The notes: generated from the letters alone by a model not told the origin. 64,000 bases of DNA from Bosea vaviloviae (GCF_001741865.1 NZ_CP017147.1:3959001-4023000), one strand, 5' to 3'. Counted from the first letter of the stretch, positions 8,616-19,067 are shown. Program-made: numbers and translations.

Positions 8616-9293
8616 ATGAGCACCGTGAAACCGACTCGGACCGGAGACCGCGAGGCGGGTGAGGGCAGTCCGGCCTATCATCACGGCAATTTGCGCGAGG
8701 AGCTCGTCGAGCAGGCGCTCAAGCTGGCCGAAGAGGGGGGGCTCTCTGCGGTCAGTGTCCGGGCGGCAGCGCGATTGGCCGGGGTCTCGCCGGCCGCTCC
8801 GTTCCGCCACTTCCCGGACAAGATGACGCTGATGACGGCGGTGGCCGAGGAAGCGATGCGGCGCTTCAGGGCCGAAATCGCGCTGGCGCTGGCACAGGAG
8901 GTGGATGATGATCCGATGCTGCGCATACGCGCCATCGGGCGGGCTTATCTCGATTGGGCCAGACGCAATCCGACCCATTTCGAAATCATCTCGTCACGGC
9001 GCTCGATCGATTTCGAGGGCTCGCCGTCGCTGGGCCGGGAGAACGCCGAAATCCAGGCTCAGATCGAAGCCCTGTTGCTGGAGGCGGCGCAACGCGGGCT
9101 TCTGCGTTGCAACGACCGGCACCTGATCCAGATCGCGGCGCGTGCGTTGGTGTATGGTCTGGCGCGCATGCTGGTCGATGGCCATTTCCCGAGTTGGCAG
9201 GTCGCCGATGCGGACATCGAAGAGACCATGGCCAAGGTGCTCGATCTGTTCGTGGACGGGCTGATCAAGCCGCGGCCGGGTCCTGAGCCGTGA
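8616..9293 (+). CDS. TetR/AcrR family regulator with WHG-type C-domain
   Basis: A 225-residue repressor. The N-terminal TetR HTH spans about residues 22-75 (HHGNLREELVEQAL, then AARLAGVSPAAPFRHFPDK), and the C-terminal ligand domain has the WHG-type pattern around RAYLDWARRNPTHFEIISS. It diverges from the ferric-reductase-like and desaturase genes, with a perfect palindrome between, so it probably represses them and itself. By analogy with DesT it may sense acyl-CoA, which is inference. The 8520-8600 stretch before it contains two copies of GCGGGTTTCCTCCT. Confidence 0.88.
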   Translation: MSTVKPTRTGDREAGEGSPAYHHGNLREELVEQALKLAEEGGLSAVSVRAAARLAGVSPAAPFRHFPDKMTLMTAVAEEAMRRFRAEIALALAQEVDDDPMLRIRAIGRAYLDWARRNPTHFEIISSRRSIDFEGSPSLGRENAEIQAQIEALLLEAAQRGLLRCNDRHLIQIAARALVYGLARMLVDGHFPSWQVADADIEETMAKVLDLFVDGLIKPRPGPEP

Positions 9294-9442
9294 TCTGCAA
9301 GGCGCGATGGACATGAAGGCCGGGATCGATTGTCATTGAACCGTCACGCTAGGGTGGCTTCAAGAGCGGCCGGGATCGAAGCGGCGGAACTGACGCGGCG
9401 AAATTGACGCGGCACGCGGCGGCAGGGGCAAAAGCGAAGCAG

Positions 9443-11647
9443 ATGAACGCGCGAACGGCAGAAATCATGGATCTCGACATCCCCGCCATTGACGCCCACG
9501 GCGCTGATACCCCGCTGCGGCAATTGCCCACCCGCTTCATAAACCGCGAACTGTCCTGGCTGCAGTTCAACCGCCGCGTCATGGAAGAGGCCTCGAACCG
9601 CCATCACCCCCTGCTGGAGCAGCTGCGCTTCCTCTCGATCTCGGCCGCCAACCTCGATGAATTTTTCATGGTCCGCGTCTCGGGCCTGCGTGAACAGCTC
9701 AAGGCCGGCGTGGTCACGAAGAGCCAGGACGGCCTGACGCCGGCCGAGCAGCTCGCAGAACTGGGCAAGGCGGTCTCGGCGCTGACAGACGACCAGCAGG
9801 CGCGCTGGGTCGAGCTGAAGCGCGATCTGCACGAGAACAAGATTCACCTGCTCGGTCCCAACGAGGTCGGCAGGCAGGAGCGGGTCTGGCTGGAGGATTA
9901 TTTTCTCCACTACATCTTTCCGGTGCTGACGCCGCTGGCGATCGACCCGGCGCACCCGTTCCCCTTCATCCCCAATCTCGGCTTCACGCTGGCGCTGGCA
10001 CTGGAGAGAATCAGCGACGGGCGCCAGCTCGACGCGCTGATCCGCGTGCCGATCAAGATGGACCGCTTCATCGAATTGCCGGATCTCGGCCGCGAGGGGC
10101 TGCACCGCTTCATCACGCTGGAGGATGCGGTCTCGCTGTTCATCGGCAAGCTGTTCCCGGGCTATGACGTCAAGGGCACCGGCTCGTTCCGCGTCATCCG
10201 CGACACCGATCTCGACATCGAGGAGGAGGCCGAGGATCTGGTGCGCGTCTTCGAGACGATGCTGAAGCTGCGTCGGCGCGGCGTCGTCATCCGGCTCGAG
10301 GTCTCGACCGGCATGCCGGCGCATCTGCGCAAGCTGATCGTGCGCGAGCTCAAGGTCGACCACGACGAGATCGTCGATGTCGCCGGCATGATCGGCCTCA
10401 ACGAGCTCTCGCAGCTTGTGGGCGTCGACCGCCCCGACCTCAAGTTCAAGCCCTACAATGCCCGCTTCCCCGAGCGCATTCGCGAACATGCCGGCGACTG
10501 CTTTGCCGCGATCCGCCAGAAGGACCTGATCGTCCACCATCCCTATGAGAGCTTCGACGTCGTCGTGCAGTTCCTGCAGCAGGCGGCGCGCGATCCCAGC
10601 GTGGTCGCGATCAAGCAGACGCTCTATCGCACCTCGTCGAACTCCCCGATCGTGCATGCCCTGGCCGAAGCGGCGGAGGCCGGCAAGTCGGTGACCGCTC
10701 TGGTCGAGCTCAAGGCGCGCTTCGACGAGGAGGCCAATATCCGCTGGGCCAAGGACCTGGAGCGCGCCGGCGTCCAGGTCGTCTACGGCTTCATCGAGCT
10801 CAAGACCCACGCCAAACTCTCGATGGTGGTGCGCCGCGAGGCCGGCCAGCTCGTGACCTATTGCCATATCGCGACCGGCAACTACCACCCGATCACGGCG
10901 CGCATCTACACCGACGTCTCCTTCTTCACCGCCGACCCGGTGATGTCGCAGGATGTCGCGCGCGTCTTCAACTTCATCACCGGCTATGCCGAGCCGGCCG
11001 AGCTGGAGAAGATGTCGGTGTCGCCAGTGGGGCTGAAGCAGCGCCTGCTCTCCGACATCGCCGAGGAGATCGCCCATGTGAAGGCCGGCCGCAAGGGCGC
11101 GATCTGGGGCAAGTGCAATTCGCTGGTCGATCCCGAGATCATCGACGCGCTCTATGATGCGAGCCAGGCCGGAGTCGAGATCGACTTCGTCGTGCGCGGC
11201 ATCTGCTGCCTGAGGCCCGGCGTTCCCGGGCTGTCCGAGAACATCCGCGTCAAGTCGATCGTCGGCCGCTTCCTGGAGCACACCCGGGTCTACGCCTTCG
11301 GGGCAGGCCACGGCCTGCCTTCGGCCAAGGCCAAGCTCTACATCTCCTCGGCCGATCTGATGCCGCGCAATCTCGACCGTCGCGTCGAGGCGCTGACCCC
11401 GATTCTGAACGCCACGGTCCACCAGCAATTGCTCGAACAGATCATGCAGGCCAATTTCCTCGACAATGAACAGAGCTGGACGATCTTGCCCGATGGCGGT
11501 TCGCAACGCATTGTCCCGGCCCCGGGCGACGAGTCGTTCAACGCCCATAAATATTTCATGACCAATCCGAGCTTGTCCGGACGTGGAAAATCCCTCTCCA
11601 ACTCCAGCCCCAGGAGCCTCCCCAAGCGGGCGGCCAAGAAGAGCTGA
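9443..11647 (+). CDS. ppk: polyphosphate kinase PPK1
   Basis: Reversible polymerisation of ATP gamma-phosphate into inorganic polyphosphate, at the inner membrane or in the cytosol. The 734-residue protein has the usual four-part layout: an N domain ([19 protein letters not shown]), a head domain, and two phospholipase-D-like domains. The catalytic-histidine region reads [10 protein letters not shown], and VYAFGAGHG plus [17 protein letters not shown] mark the second PLD-like domain. The ATG at 9443 was chosen; a TTG at 9404 and an ATG at 9467 are alternatives. ppx starts 1 bp after its stop, so the pair makes and degrades polyphosphate from one transcript. Confidence 0.96.
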   Translation: MNARTAEIMDLDIPAIDAHGADTPLRQLPTRFINRELSWLQFNRRVMEEASNRHHPLLEQLRFLSISAANLDEFFMVRVSGLREQLKAGVVTKSQDGLTPAEQLAELGKAVSALTDDQQARWVELKRDLHENKIHLLGPNEVGRQERVWLEDYFLHYIFPVLTPLAIDPAHPFPFIPNLGFTLALALERISDGRQLDALIRVPIKMDRFIELPDLGREGLHRFITLEDAVSLFIGKLFPGYDVKGTGSFRVIRDTDLDIEEEAEDLVRVFETMLKLRRRGVVIRLEVSTGMPAHLRKLIVRELKVDHDEIVDVAGMIGLNELSQLVGVDRPDLKFKPYNARFPERIREHAGDCFAAIRQKDLIVHHPYESFDVVVQFLQQAARDPSVVAIKQTLYRTSSNSPIVHALAEAAEAGKSVTALVELKARFDEEANIRWAKDLERAGVQVVYGFIELKTHAKLSMVVRREAGQLVTYCHIATGNYHPITARIYTDVSFFTADPVMSQDVARVFNFITGYAEPAELEKMSVSPVGLKQRLLSDIAEEIAHVKAGRKGAIWGKCNSLVDPEIIDALYDASQAGVEIDFVVRGICCLRPGVPGLSENIRVKSIVGRFLEHTRVYAFGAGHGLPSAKAKLYISSADLMPRNLDRRVEALTPILNATVHQQLLEQIMQANFLDNEQSWTILPDGGSQRIVPAPGDESFNAHKYFMTNPSLSGRGKSLSNSSPRSLPKRAAKKS

Positions 11648-11648
11648 G

Positions 11649-13166
11649 ATGACCGGTATGGGCCCCGTTGCGGGGCGGCTGAGCCTTGGCGAGACGATCG
11701 CCATCATCGACATCGGTTCGAACTCGGTTCGCCTCGTCGTCTATGAGATGCTGGCGCGCTCGCCCGCCCAGGTCTTCAACGAGAAGGAGATGGCGGGGCT
11801 CGGCCGGCAGGTCGCCACCACCGGCCGGCTCGCCACGGACGCGATGGATCGCGCGCTCGAGGCGCTGCTGCGCTTCCGCGTTCTCTGCGAGGCGATGCAG
11901 GTCGGCGAGATCCGCGTCATCGCCACCGCCGCCGCGCGTGAGGCCGCCAACGGGCCGGCCTTCCTCGCCAGGGCGGAGCAGGCGATCGGCCAGCGGATCG
12001 AACTGATCTCCGGCAGTCGTGAGGCTTATCTCTCCGGGCTTGGCGTGATTTCCGGATTCGCCGAGCCGCATGGTGTCGCCGGCGATCTCGGTGGCGGCTC
12101 GCTGGAACTTGTCGGGGTCGATGGCGACCGCGTCGGACCCGGCATCAGCCTGCCGATTGGAGGCCTCGCGCTGATGGACCAGGCGAAGGGCCAGATCAAG
12201 CTGGCCGAGAAGATCGTTCGCGAACAGCTCGACCACCACCCGCAATTGGCGGCGATGCGCGGCAAGGATTTTTTTGCTGTCGGCGGCACCTGGCGGGCGC
12301 TTGCGACCCTGCATCAGCGCCAGTCCGGCTACCCGCTCAGCGTCATGCATGGTTATACCGTGCCGGCCCGTGACGTTGCCGATTTCGCCCGATTGGTCGA
12401 GCGCGCCGACGCCTCCGTCCTGGAAGCGATCGACGCCGTCTCCTCCGCGCGCCGGCCGCTCCTGGCCTATGGCGCGCTCGTGCTCGATCTGCTGATCAAG
12501 CGAGGCCGCCCGCGCGCGGTGGTGATCTCGGCGAGCGGTGTGCGCGAGGGCCTGCTATACGACATGCTCCCGGAGGATGAGCGCCGGGTCGATCCGCTGC
12601 TGCGCGGCGCCCAGGACTACAACCAGTTGCGTGCCCGCGAACCGCGCCATGCCGCCGATTTGATCGAGTGGGTGCAGCGCCTGGTCGCGAGTGCCGGCTT
12701 TCCGGACGATCCCGCTGGTCGCCGCCTGCAGGACGCTGCCTGTCTGCTCTCCGATATCGGCTGGCGCGCCCACCCCGATTATCGCGGCGAGCAGAGCCTC
12801 AACGTGATCGCGCATGCCGCCTTCAGCGGCGTCGATCACGCCGGCCGCGCCTTCCTGGCGCTGACGGTGTTCCATCGCTATGCCGGTGCAAAGAGCGATT
12901 CTCCCGCTGCCGCCGGCTTGAGGCAGTTGCTGACGCCGCGCCTGCTGGAGCGCTCGCAGCTTCTCGCCAGCGCCTTCCGCGTCGCCTATCTGCTCTCGGC
13001 CGGGATGCCCGGCATCCTGCCGCGCGCGACGCTGGCCTGCGTCGACAGCCGGCTCGTCCTGCGCCTCTCCGGCGAACTCCATGCCTTGTCGAGCGAGCGC
13101 GTGACCGGCCGATTGAAGCAACTCGCCAAGCTGCTCGGCCGCGATCATGAGATCAGCCTCGGCTGA
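11649..13166 (+). CDS. ppx: exopolyphosphatase, Ppx/GppA family
   Basis: Hydrolyses terminal phosphates of polyphosphate, or the pentaphosphate of pppGpp in the GppA branch. It has 505 residues: an actin-like ASKHA ATPase fold (phosphate 1 loop AIIDIGSNSVRLVVYE, then VAGDLGGGSLEL) followed by an HD-like C-terminal domain containing LSDIGWRAHPDYR and AHAAF. I use the ATG at 11649, one base after the ppk stop; an upstream GTG lies inside ppk. The pairing with ppk favours exopolyphosphatase as the main activity. Confidence 0.93.
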   Translation: MTGMGPVAGRLSLGETIAIIDIGSNSVRLVVYEMLARSPAQVFNEKEMAGLGRQVATTGRLATDAMDRALEALLRFRVLCEAMQVGEIRVIATAAAREAANGPAFLARAEQAIGQRIELISGSREAYLSGLGVISGFAEPHGVAGDLGGGSLELVGVDGDRVGPGISLPIGGLALMDQAKGQIKLAEKIVREQLDHHPQLAAMRGKDFFAVGGTWRALATLHQRQSGYPLSVMHGYTVPARDVADFARLVERADASVLEAIDAVSSARRPLLAYGALVLDLLIKRGRPRAVVISASGVREGLLYDMLPEDERRVDPLLRGAQDYNQLRAREPRHAADLIEWVQRLVASAGFPDDPAGRRLQDAACLLSDIGWRAHPDYRGEQSLNVIAHAAFSGVDHAGRAFLALTVFHRYAGAKSDSPAAAGLRQLLTPRLLERSQLLASAFRVAYLLSAGMPGILPRATLACVDSRLVLRLSGELHALSSERVTGRLKQLAKLLGRDHEISLG

Positions 13167-13223
13167 CACCGCCTTCCAGGTTCAAGGCGCCGGGATCGCG
13201 TGCGCTGTCCGAGCTATCTGATC

Positions 13224-13312
13224 CGTCATTGCGATGAGCGTGAGCGACGAAGCAATCCAGGAGGACATAGAGCGAGACCTCCTGGATTGCTTCGCTTCGC
13301 TCGCAATGACGG
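13224..13312. repeat. long inverted repeat of the CATTGCGA type
   Basis: An intergenic palindrome of about 89 bp: the left arm begins CGTCATTGCGA and includes GAAGCAATCCAGGAGG, and the right arm is its complement (CCTCCTGGATTGCTTCG ... CGCAATGACG). It differs from the AGAGC family. It sits between the convergent ppx and rnd genes, where it may serve as a terminator. Elements beginning CGTCATTGCGAGCG are common between genes in alphaproteobacteria. Confidence 0.85.
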
Positions 13313-13333
13313 TTCGGGCCGGATTGAAACGCT

Positions 13334-14473
13334 CTAAGCGACGGAAACCCGGCCGCGCACGATCCGGAGGCCCAGATTGCCGTTCTTGAGCGCGATCGCC
13401 TTCTCACCGAAGACCTCGCGCCGCCAGCCCTTCAGCGCCGGCACGTCGGCTTCATCGTCGAAGGAGATGGCCTCGAGGTCGTCGGAGGATGCGATGATTT
13501 TCGGCGCCACGCGCTCGGCATCCGCGACCGCCTTGAGCAGCACCTTGAGCAGATCGAGCACGGCGCCGTTCGTGGCGCGGCCGCGCTCCCGCTCCAGCCG
13601 GGGCAAGGTCTTGGGATCGAGCGCGAGCCCGCGCGTGACCGCCGCCAGCACCTCGCCGCCGGCGCGCGAGCGTTCGAAGCCGTTGGGCACCGAGCGCAGC
13701 TCCGCCAGCGCCTCGACCGAGACGGGCCCGCGCTGCACGATGTCCATCAGCGCATCGTCCTTGAGCACGCGCTGGCGCGGCACGTCGCGGCTCTGCGCCT
13801 CGCGCTCGCGCCAGGCGGCGAGCTCCATCAGCAGCGCCAGCTCCTTGGGCTTGCGGATCCGGCCCTTCAGGCGCTGCCAGGCGTTCTCCGGCTTGACCTC
13901 GTAAGTGCCGGGCGAGTTCAGGACCGCCATTTCCTCGGCGACCCAATTCTCGCGGCCGCTGGTTTTGATGTCGGCGTCGAGCGCGAGATAGATGTCGCGC
14001 AGATGGGTGACGTCGGATTCCGCATAGACCAATTGGGCGTCGCTGAGCGGACGGCGCGACCAGTCGGTGAAGCGCGAGGATTTGTCGATCCGCGCTTTGG
14101 CAAGGTCGTTGGCGAGCTGTTCGTAGCCCACCGAGTCGCCATAGCCGCAGACCATGGCGGCGACCTGCGTGTCGAAGAGCGGCTTGGGGATCAGCTTGCC
14201 GATGATCCAGACGATCTCGAGATCCTGCCGCGCCGCATGGAAGACCTTGACCACGGCCTCGTCAGTCATCAGCGCCAGGAAGGGCGCGAGATCGAGGCCG
14301 GGCGCGAGAGGATCGACCAACACGGCCTCGTCCGGCGAGGCGAGCTGGATCAGGCAGAGCTTGGGATAATAGGTCGTCTCCCGCAGGAACTCGGTGTCGA
14401 CCGTGACGAAGGGATGCGTGGCCAGGCGCGCGCAGGCGTCGGCCAGATCCTGGGTGGTTGTGATGAGGCTCAT
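13334..14473 (-). CDS. rnd: ribonuclease D
   Basis: A 3'-5' exoribonuclease that trims tRNA and other stable RNA precursors. The N-terminal DEDDy exonuclease domain shows [11 protein letters not shown] (Exo I, D and E), [13 protein letters not shown] (Exo II) and [13 protein letters not shown] (Exo III with the catalytic Tyr/Asp pattern). HRDC-like helical regions follow (about 210-375). The length of 379 residues is normal. It is divergent from aspS, a neighbour order seen in many alphaproteobacteria. Confidence 0.94.
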   Translation of the reverse strand: MSLITTTQDLADACARLATHPFVTVDTEFLRETTYYPKLCLIQLASPDEAVLVDPLAPGLDLAPFLALMTDEAVVKVFHAARQDLEIVWIIGKLIPKPLFDTQVAAMVCGYGDSVGYEQLANDLAKARIDKSSRFTDWSRRPLSDAQLVYAESDVTHLRDIYLALDADIKTSGRENWVAEEMAVLNSPGTYEVKPENAWQRLKGRIRKPKELALLMELAAWREREAQSRDVPRQRVLKDDALMDIVQRGPVSVEALAELRSVPNGFERSRAGGEVLAAVTRGLALDPKTLPRLERERGRATNGAVLDLLKVLLKAVADAERVAPKIIASSDDLEAISFDDEADVPALKGWRREVFGEKAIALKNGNLGLRIVRGRVSVA

Positions 14474-14608
14474 GAGGTCGGCTCATAGCAGACAGAGTAT
14501 CGCCATGTCGCGGGCGTTCTTGACAATCCGCGCCGCGGCGTGTGCTTACCCCCGAAACCGTGCGCGCGCCTGTGGCGGACGGCCTTGACCTCCGAAGAGA
14601 CCAGTACC

Positions 14609-16390
14609 GTGACCTTGCATCGTTACCGTTCCCACACCTGCGGCGCCCTTCGCGAGAGCGACATCGGGACTCAGGTCCGCCTCTCCGGCTGGTGCCACCG
14701 CATCCGCGACCATGGCGGCGTGCTGTTCATCGATCTGCGTGATCATTACGGCATGACCCAGGTGGTCATCGATCCGGATTCGCCGGCCTTCGCCGATGCC
14801 GCTGCGGTGCGCTCGGAATGGGTCGTCCGCATAGACGGCAAGGTCAAGGCGCGCTTCACGGGCACTGAGAACGCCAATCTCGCGACCGGCGCGGTCGAGG
14901 TCTTCGCGACCGGTATCGAGGTGCTCGGCGCTTCCGGCGAATTGCCGTTGCCGGTCTTCGGCGATCTCGAATATCCCGAGGATACCCGACTGAAGTACCG
15001 CTTCCTCGATCTGCGCCGCGAAAAGCTCCACAACAACATCATGTTGCGGACGAAGGTGATCGACTCGCTGCGCAACCGGATGAAGACCTCCGGCTTCTCC
15101 GAATTCCAGACGCCGATCCTGACGGCGTCCTCGCCCGAGGGCGCGCGCGACTTCCTGGTGCCGAGCCGATTGCATCCCGGCAAATTCTACGCGCTGCCGC
15201 AGGCGCCGCAGCAGTACAAGCAGCTCCTGATGATGGCGGGCTTCGACCGCTATTTCCAGATCGCGCCCTGCTTCCGCGACGAGGACCCGCGCGCCGACCG
15301 CCTGCCGGGCGAGTTCTACCAGCTCGACGTCGAGATGAGCTTCGTCGAGCAGGACGACGTCTTCGCCACGATGGAGCCGGTGATCGCCGGCGTCTTCGAG
15401 GAGTTCGGCGGCGGCAAGTCGGTGACGAAGAACTGGCCGCGCATCCCCTATGCGGAAGCGATCAGCAAATATGGCTCCGACAAGCCGGATCTGCGCAACC
15501 CGCTGGTGATGCAGGACGTCTCCGCGCATTTCCGCGGCTCGGCCTTCAAGGTCTTCGCGCGCATCCTCGAGGATGAGAAGAACCAGGTCTGGGCGATTCC
15601 CGCGCCCGCCGGAGGCTCCAGGGCCTTCTGCGACCGGATGAACTCCTGGGCGCAGGGGGAAGGGCAGCCGGGTCTCGGCTACATCATGTGGCGCGAAGGC
15701 GCGGGCGCGGGCCCGATCGCCAACAATATCGGCCCCGAGCGGGTCGAGGCGATCCGGGTCGCGCTCGGCTTGAAGGATGGCGACGCGGCCTTCTTCGCCG
15801 CCGGCAACCCCGACAAGTTCTACAAATTCGCCGGAAACGCCCGCAACAAGGTCGGCCAGGAACTCGGCTTGATCGACGAGAACGCGTTTGCCTTCGCCTG
15901 GATCGTCGATTTCCCGATGTACGAGTACAACGAGGACGACAAGAAGGTCGATTTCTCGCACAACCCGTTCTCGATGCCCCAGGGCGGCCTCGAATCGCTG
16001 GAGAACGACGATCCGCTGGCGATCAAGGCCTTCCAGTACGATATCGCCTGCAACGGCTATGAGCTGGCCTCTGGCGGCATCCGCAACCATCGCCCCGAGG
16101 CGATGGTGAAGGCCTTCGAGATCGCCGGTTATGGCGAGGAGACGGTGATCGAGCGTTTTGGCGGCATGTATCGCGCCTTCCAATACGGCGCACCGCCCCA
16201 TGGCGGCATGGCGGCGGGCATCGACCGCATCATCATGCTCTTGGCCGGCGCGACGAATCTGCGCGAGGTCGCGCTGTTCCCGATGAACCAGCAGGCCGTC
16301 GATCTGCTGATGGGCGCGCCGTCCGAAGCCTCGCCCAAGCAGCTGCGCGAGGCGCATCTGCGTGTGAACCTCACCGAAAAGAACGGCTGA
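14609..16390 (+). CDS. aspS: aspartyl-tRNA synthetase, probably non-discriminating (Asp/Asn)
   Basis: A class IIb synthetase of 593 residues with the bacterial GAD insertion. Motif 2 reads [19 protein letters not shown] and motif 3 [15 protein letters not shown]. In the anticodon-binding domain the sequence is [10 protein letters not shown]: the His corresponds to Leu30 in E. coli and is typical of enzymes that also charge tRNA-Asn, which GatCAB then amidates. GTG at 14609 is the likely start because GAAGAGA lies about 8 bases upstream and the protein then begins in the usual way ([11 protein letters not shown]). An upstream GTG at 14540 would add an unconserved leader. Confidence 0.95.
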   Translation: MTLHRYRSHTCGALRESDIGTQVRLSGWCHRIRDHGGVLFIDLRDHYGMTQVVIDPDSPAFADAAAVRSEWVVRIDGKVKARFTGTENANLATGAVEVFATGIEVLGASGELPLPVFGDLEYPEDTRLKYRFLDLRREKLHNNIMLRTKVIDSLRNRMKTSGFSEFQTPILTASSPEGARDFLVPSRLHPGKFYALPQAPQQYKQLLMMAGFDRYFQIAPCFRDEDPRADRLPGEFYQLDVEMSFVEQDDVFATMEPVIAGVFEEFGGGKSVTKNWPRIPYAEAISKYGSDKPDLRNPLVMQDVSAHFRGSAFKVFARILEDEKNQVWAIPAPAGGSRAFCDRMNSWAQGEGQPGLGYIMWREGAGAGPIANNIGPERVEAIRVALGLKDGDAAFFAAGNPDKFYKFAGNARNKVGQELGLIDENAFAFAWIVDFPMYEYNEDDKKVDFSHNPFSMPQGGLESLENDDPLAIKAFQYDIACNGYELASGGIRNHRPEAMVKAFEIAGYGEETVIERFGGMYRAFQYGAPPHGGMAAGIDRIIMLLAGATNLREVALFPMNQQAVDLLMGAPSEASPKQLREAHLRVNLTEKNG

Positions 16391-16396
16391 CCCTCG

Positions 16397-16768
16397 ATGC
16401 CCGCCTCTGTCGTCGTGCGCCCGCTGGCGCTCGCCTGTCTGCTTGCGCTGCCGCTGGGGGCTTGCGTCCAGAGTTCGGCCAATCCGGGCGCGGGGAGGGG
16501 GGCGGAGCTGGCCAGCCTGGTCTCGCGCTCGATCGCCTGCCAGGCGGGCTACCCGCGCGCCAGCACGCTGGAGCGCTTCATCGCCTCCGAGCGCGAGCGC
16601 GGCGCAACGCCCGATCAGATTGCCAGCGCGCGCTCGGCCTATGTCACCGTCTCCGAGGCGGAGACGATCAACCAGGACATCCGTCCGCAGGCCTGCACGC
16701 CCGAGGAACGCGCCGCGCTCAAGGAGCGGATGGTGCGGGTCCGGGCAGGGCGCTTCGACGCGCTCTGA
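16397..16768 (+). CDS. small secreted lipoprotein, unknown function
   Basis: A 123-residue protein with a lipoprotein signal peptide ending in the lipobox LPLGAC (Cys about residue 23). The mature part is helical with SRSIACQAGYPRAS and a conserved-looking TPEERAALKERM tail. It lies 6 bp after aspS and just before a second small lipoprotein of similar layout, so the two may be distant paralogues. I do not recognise a named family. Confidence 0.75.
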   Translation: MPASVVVRPLALACLLALPLGACVQSSANPGAGRGAELASLVSRSIACQAGYPRASTLERFIASERERGATPDQIASARSAYVTVSEAETINQDIRPQACTPEERAALKERMVRVRAGRFDAL

Positions 16769-16781
16769 GCGGAGCTGCCCG

Positions 16782-17084
16782 ATGTCCTTCGCCAAACCGT
16801 GCCTTGCGGGGCTGTCCCTGCTTGCTCTCGCCGCCTGTACCAGCACCATCACAGCCTTGCCCGGAACGCCCGAATATGCGGCGGCCCAGGTGTCGCGCGG
16901 CTATGATTGCGGGCTCAGAGTGGACCGGCAGGGCGTGCTGGCGCGGGTCGCACGCGAAGACCGTCAGCGCTTCCTTTCGACCTCGGCGAGCCTTGCGGTG
17001 AAATCCTACAAGGCGCCGCGCCGCTGCGAGGCGGTGGAGCGTCTTGTTGTGCAGCGCGAGCTGGCGCTCCTGACCCGGCGCTGA
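16782..17084 (+). CDS. small secreted lipoprotein, unknown function
   Basis: A 100-residue protein whose signal peptide ends in lipobox LALAAC (Cys about 19). The mature region has VSRGYDCGLRVDRQG and one further Cys near the C-terminus (RRCEAVE), so a disulphide is possible. It follows the 16397 lipoprotein by 13 bp and shares its length class and one-Cys-pair layout. The start is the ATG at 16782, giving a good signal peptide. Confidence 0.72.
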   Translation: MSFAKPCLAGLSLLALAACTSTITALPGTPEYAAAQVSRGYDCGLRVDRQGVLARVAREDRQRFLSTSASLAVKSYKAPRRCEAVERLVVQRELALLTRR

Positions 17085-17127
17085 ATTTCGCTTGCCTGCG
17101 GCCGCGCCTTGCGGCCAAACAGCCATC

Positions 17128-18018
17128 ATGTCGCAGGCTTTCGCAGACTCCGTCACAGCTATCGTGGTCGCCTATGACAGCGCCCAGGTCCTGCCTGCCT
17201 GCCTGGCGGCGCTGGCGAGCGAGGGCGTACCGGCGATCGTGGTCGACAATGCCAGCCAGGACGAGACCCGCGCCATCGCGCAGGCGCAAGGCGCCCGGAC
17301 GCTCGCCAACGCCTTGAACGAAGGCTATGGCCGCGCCAATAATCGCGGTGTCAACGCAGCCGAGACGCCCTACGTGCTGATCGTCAATCCCGATCTCGAG
17401 CTGCAGCACGGCGCGGTGGCGGCGCTGCTGGCGGCCGCGGAGCGCTACCCCGATGCCGGCATGCTCGCGCCGCGCATCGTCGAACCCTCCGGCCGCGTCT
17501 TCCTGCAGCCGCGCTCTTTGCTGTCGCCGCCCTATCTCAATCAGCCCGGTGACGCCGTTATCCCGGAAGGGGATGCCTGCCTGCCTTTCCTCTCGGGCGC
17601 TTGCCTCCTGATTCGCCGCGACGCCTTCCTGGCGCTGGGCGGCTTCGATCCGGCGATCTTCCTGTTCTATGAGGATGACGATCTCTGCCGCCGCATGCGC
17701 GACGCCGGCCGCAGCCTCGTCCATGTCGATTCGGCGGAAGCCCGGCATGGCCGGGGCCGCTCCAGCACACCCTCGCCGCAGCGCCGCCTCACGGCACGCT
17801 GGCACCTCGCCTGGTCGGAACGCTATGTCGCCAGCAAGTACGGCCTGCCGGCTCCAAGGTGGCTCAAGATTATAGAAAATTCCTTTAAAACAATCGGTTA
17901 CGGACTGATCTTGAATCGAGACAAGATGTTTGCCCATGCCGGCTCCGTCGCTGGCGCGCTGGCCTGGCTGCGAGGCGCGAGCGCGCTCGCGCGGCAAGGG
18001 CTGGAGGCGAGGTCGTGA
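17128..18018 (+). CDS. GT2 family glycosyltransferase (rhamnosyltransferase-like)
   Basis: A 296-residue GT-A fold enzyme: SVTAIVVAYDSAQVLPACL opens the nucleotide-binding fold, with VVDNASQDET, and VLIVNPDLEL carrying the DxD-equivalent. FLSGACLLIRRDAFLALGGF and FFYEDDDLCRRMRDAG form the acceptor side. It is like rhamnosyl- or galactosyltransferases acting on envelope polysaccharides; the sugar cannot be stated. The start is the ATG at 17128, and its stop overlaps the start of an acyltransferase by GTGA, indicating translational coupling. Confidence 0.85.
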   Translation: MSQAFADSVTAIVVAYDSAQVLPACLAALASEGVPAIVVDNASQDETRAIAQAQGARTLANALNEGYGRANNRGVNAAETPYVLIVNPDLELQHGAVAALLAAAERYPDAGMLAPRIVEPSGRVFLQPRSLLSPPYLNQPGDAVIPEGDACLPFLSGACLLIRRDAFLALGGFDPAIFLFYEDDDLCRRMRDAGRSLVHVDSAEARHGRGRSSTPSPQRRLTARWHLAWSERYVASKYGLPAPRWLKIIENSFKTIGYGLILNRDKMFAHAGSVAGALAWLRGASALARQGLEARS

Positions 18019-19067
18019 CGTCCGCGCGCTTCCGTTGCGTTGGCGACGGGATGGTCTGCGGCTCGAATAATTTTGGAATCCTGCGCCTCGTCCTGGCGCT
18101 CGCCGTGGTCGTCTCGCACGCTTTCAGCGTAGCGACGGGCCATCTCGATGAGGAGCCGCTCATGCACGCCACCGGCTTCACGCTAGGCGAGCATGCGGTC
18201 AACGGCTTCTTCGCCATTTCCGGCTTCCTGGTGACGATGAGCTATGAACAGCGCGGCTGGCGCGATTATGGGCTGGCCCGCCTGCTCAGGATCGTGCCTG
18301 GCCTGATCGCGGCCACCCTGTTCGTTTCACTGGTCATCGGAACCGTGATGACACGCCTCGATTGGGCGTCCTATTTCGCGGATGGGCAGCTCTGGCGTTT
18401 CATCTGGGGCACACTGACCACCTTCAAGAGCGCGGCAGCGCTACCAGGCGTCTTCGACCAGAATCCGCTGTCCTTCCCGATGGGGACGGTCTGGACCCTG
18501 AAATATGAATGCCTCTGCTATCTCGGCGTCCTTGTCGCGGGTCTGGCCGGGTGGTTGTGTCGGCGCAGATGGGTGCTTTGCCTATGGGTCGTGCTGCTGG
18601 CCGCCGTCATCCTGCGCGAGGTCATCGCTCCCAATGGCGCCAAGGGTGTCGAGACCGGGTTGCGCTTGCCGCTGATCTTCGTGACCGGGGGCGTGATCTA
18701 TCTCTGGCGCGAGCGCGTGCCGCTGTCCGTATGGGGGCTTTGCGGGCTTGCCGTCCTTGTCGCGCTGCTGGCGAGGACGCCGCTCTACAAGGCCGCTCTC
18801 TTCTCGGTCACGGCCTGGGGCGTGATCGTGCTGGCTCTCGCGCCGGCCCTGACAGCCTGGCGCAGCACCCCCGCGGCCGATGTCTCCTATGGCGTCTATC
18901 TCTATGGCTGGCCCGTACAGCAGGTCTTCTATGCGCTGTTTCCCGCGGCCGGCGCGCTGACCCTGCTCGCGCCTTCTTTGTTGCTGACCCTGCTCCTGGC
19001 TGCGGCGAGCTGGTACGTCGTCGAGAGACCGGCGCTCGGGCTCAAGCGTCGCCTGATCTACGGTTGA
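18015..19067 (+). CDS. acyltransferase 3 (OafA/YrhL type) membrane protein
   Basis: A 350-residue polytopic protein with about ten membrane segments. The acyltransferase-3 pattern is clear: NNFGILRLVLALAVVVSHAF with the key His in helix 1, NGFFAISGFLV, RLLRIVPGL, and VSYGVYLYGWPVQQ late in the protein. Such enzymes transfer acetyl or other acyl groups to exported glycans. GTG at 18015 overlaps the preceding glycosyltransferase stop; an ATG 36 bp further (18051) is an alternative that still keeps the first helix. The 3' end overlaps the convergent acetyltransferase by 26 bp. Confidence 0.86.
   Translation: MTSARFRCVGDGMVCGSNNFGILRLVLALAVVVSHAFSVATGHLDEEPLMHATGFTLGEHAVNGFFAISGFLVTMSYEQRGWRDYGLARLLRIVPGLIAATLFVSLVIGTVMTRLDWASYFADGQLWRFIWGTLTTFKSAAALPGVFDQNPLSFPMGTVWTLKYECLCYLGVLVAGLAGWLCRRRWVLCLWVVLLAAVILREVIAPNGAKGVETGLRLPLIFVTGGVIYLWRERVPLSVWGLCGLAVLVALLARTPLYKAALFSVTAWGVIVLALAPALTAWRSTPAADVSYGVYLYGWPVQQVFYALFPAAGALTLLAPSLLLTLLLAAASWYVVERPALGLKRRLIYG

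Noticed and set aside
9344..11713. 789-codon open frame antisense to ppk
   Set aside because: It mirrors ppk exactly, has Arg/Asp/Leu-heavy composition with no domain, and arises from GC-rich codon bias.
13224..13312. Inverted repeat as an insertion-sequence end
   Set aside because: No transposase or target duplication is present; it is a stand-alone intergenic palindrome between convergent genes.
14546..16852. 768-codon open frame antisense to aspS
   Set aside because: A shadow of a certain gene; the sequence has no recognisable fold.
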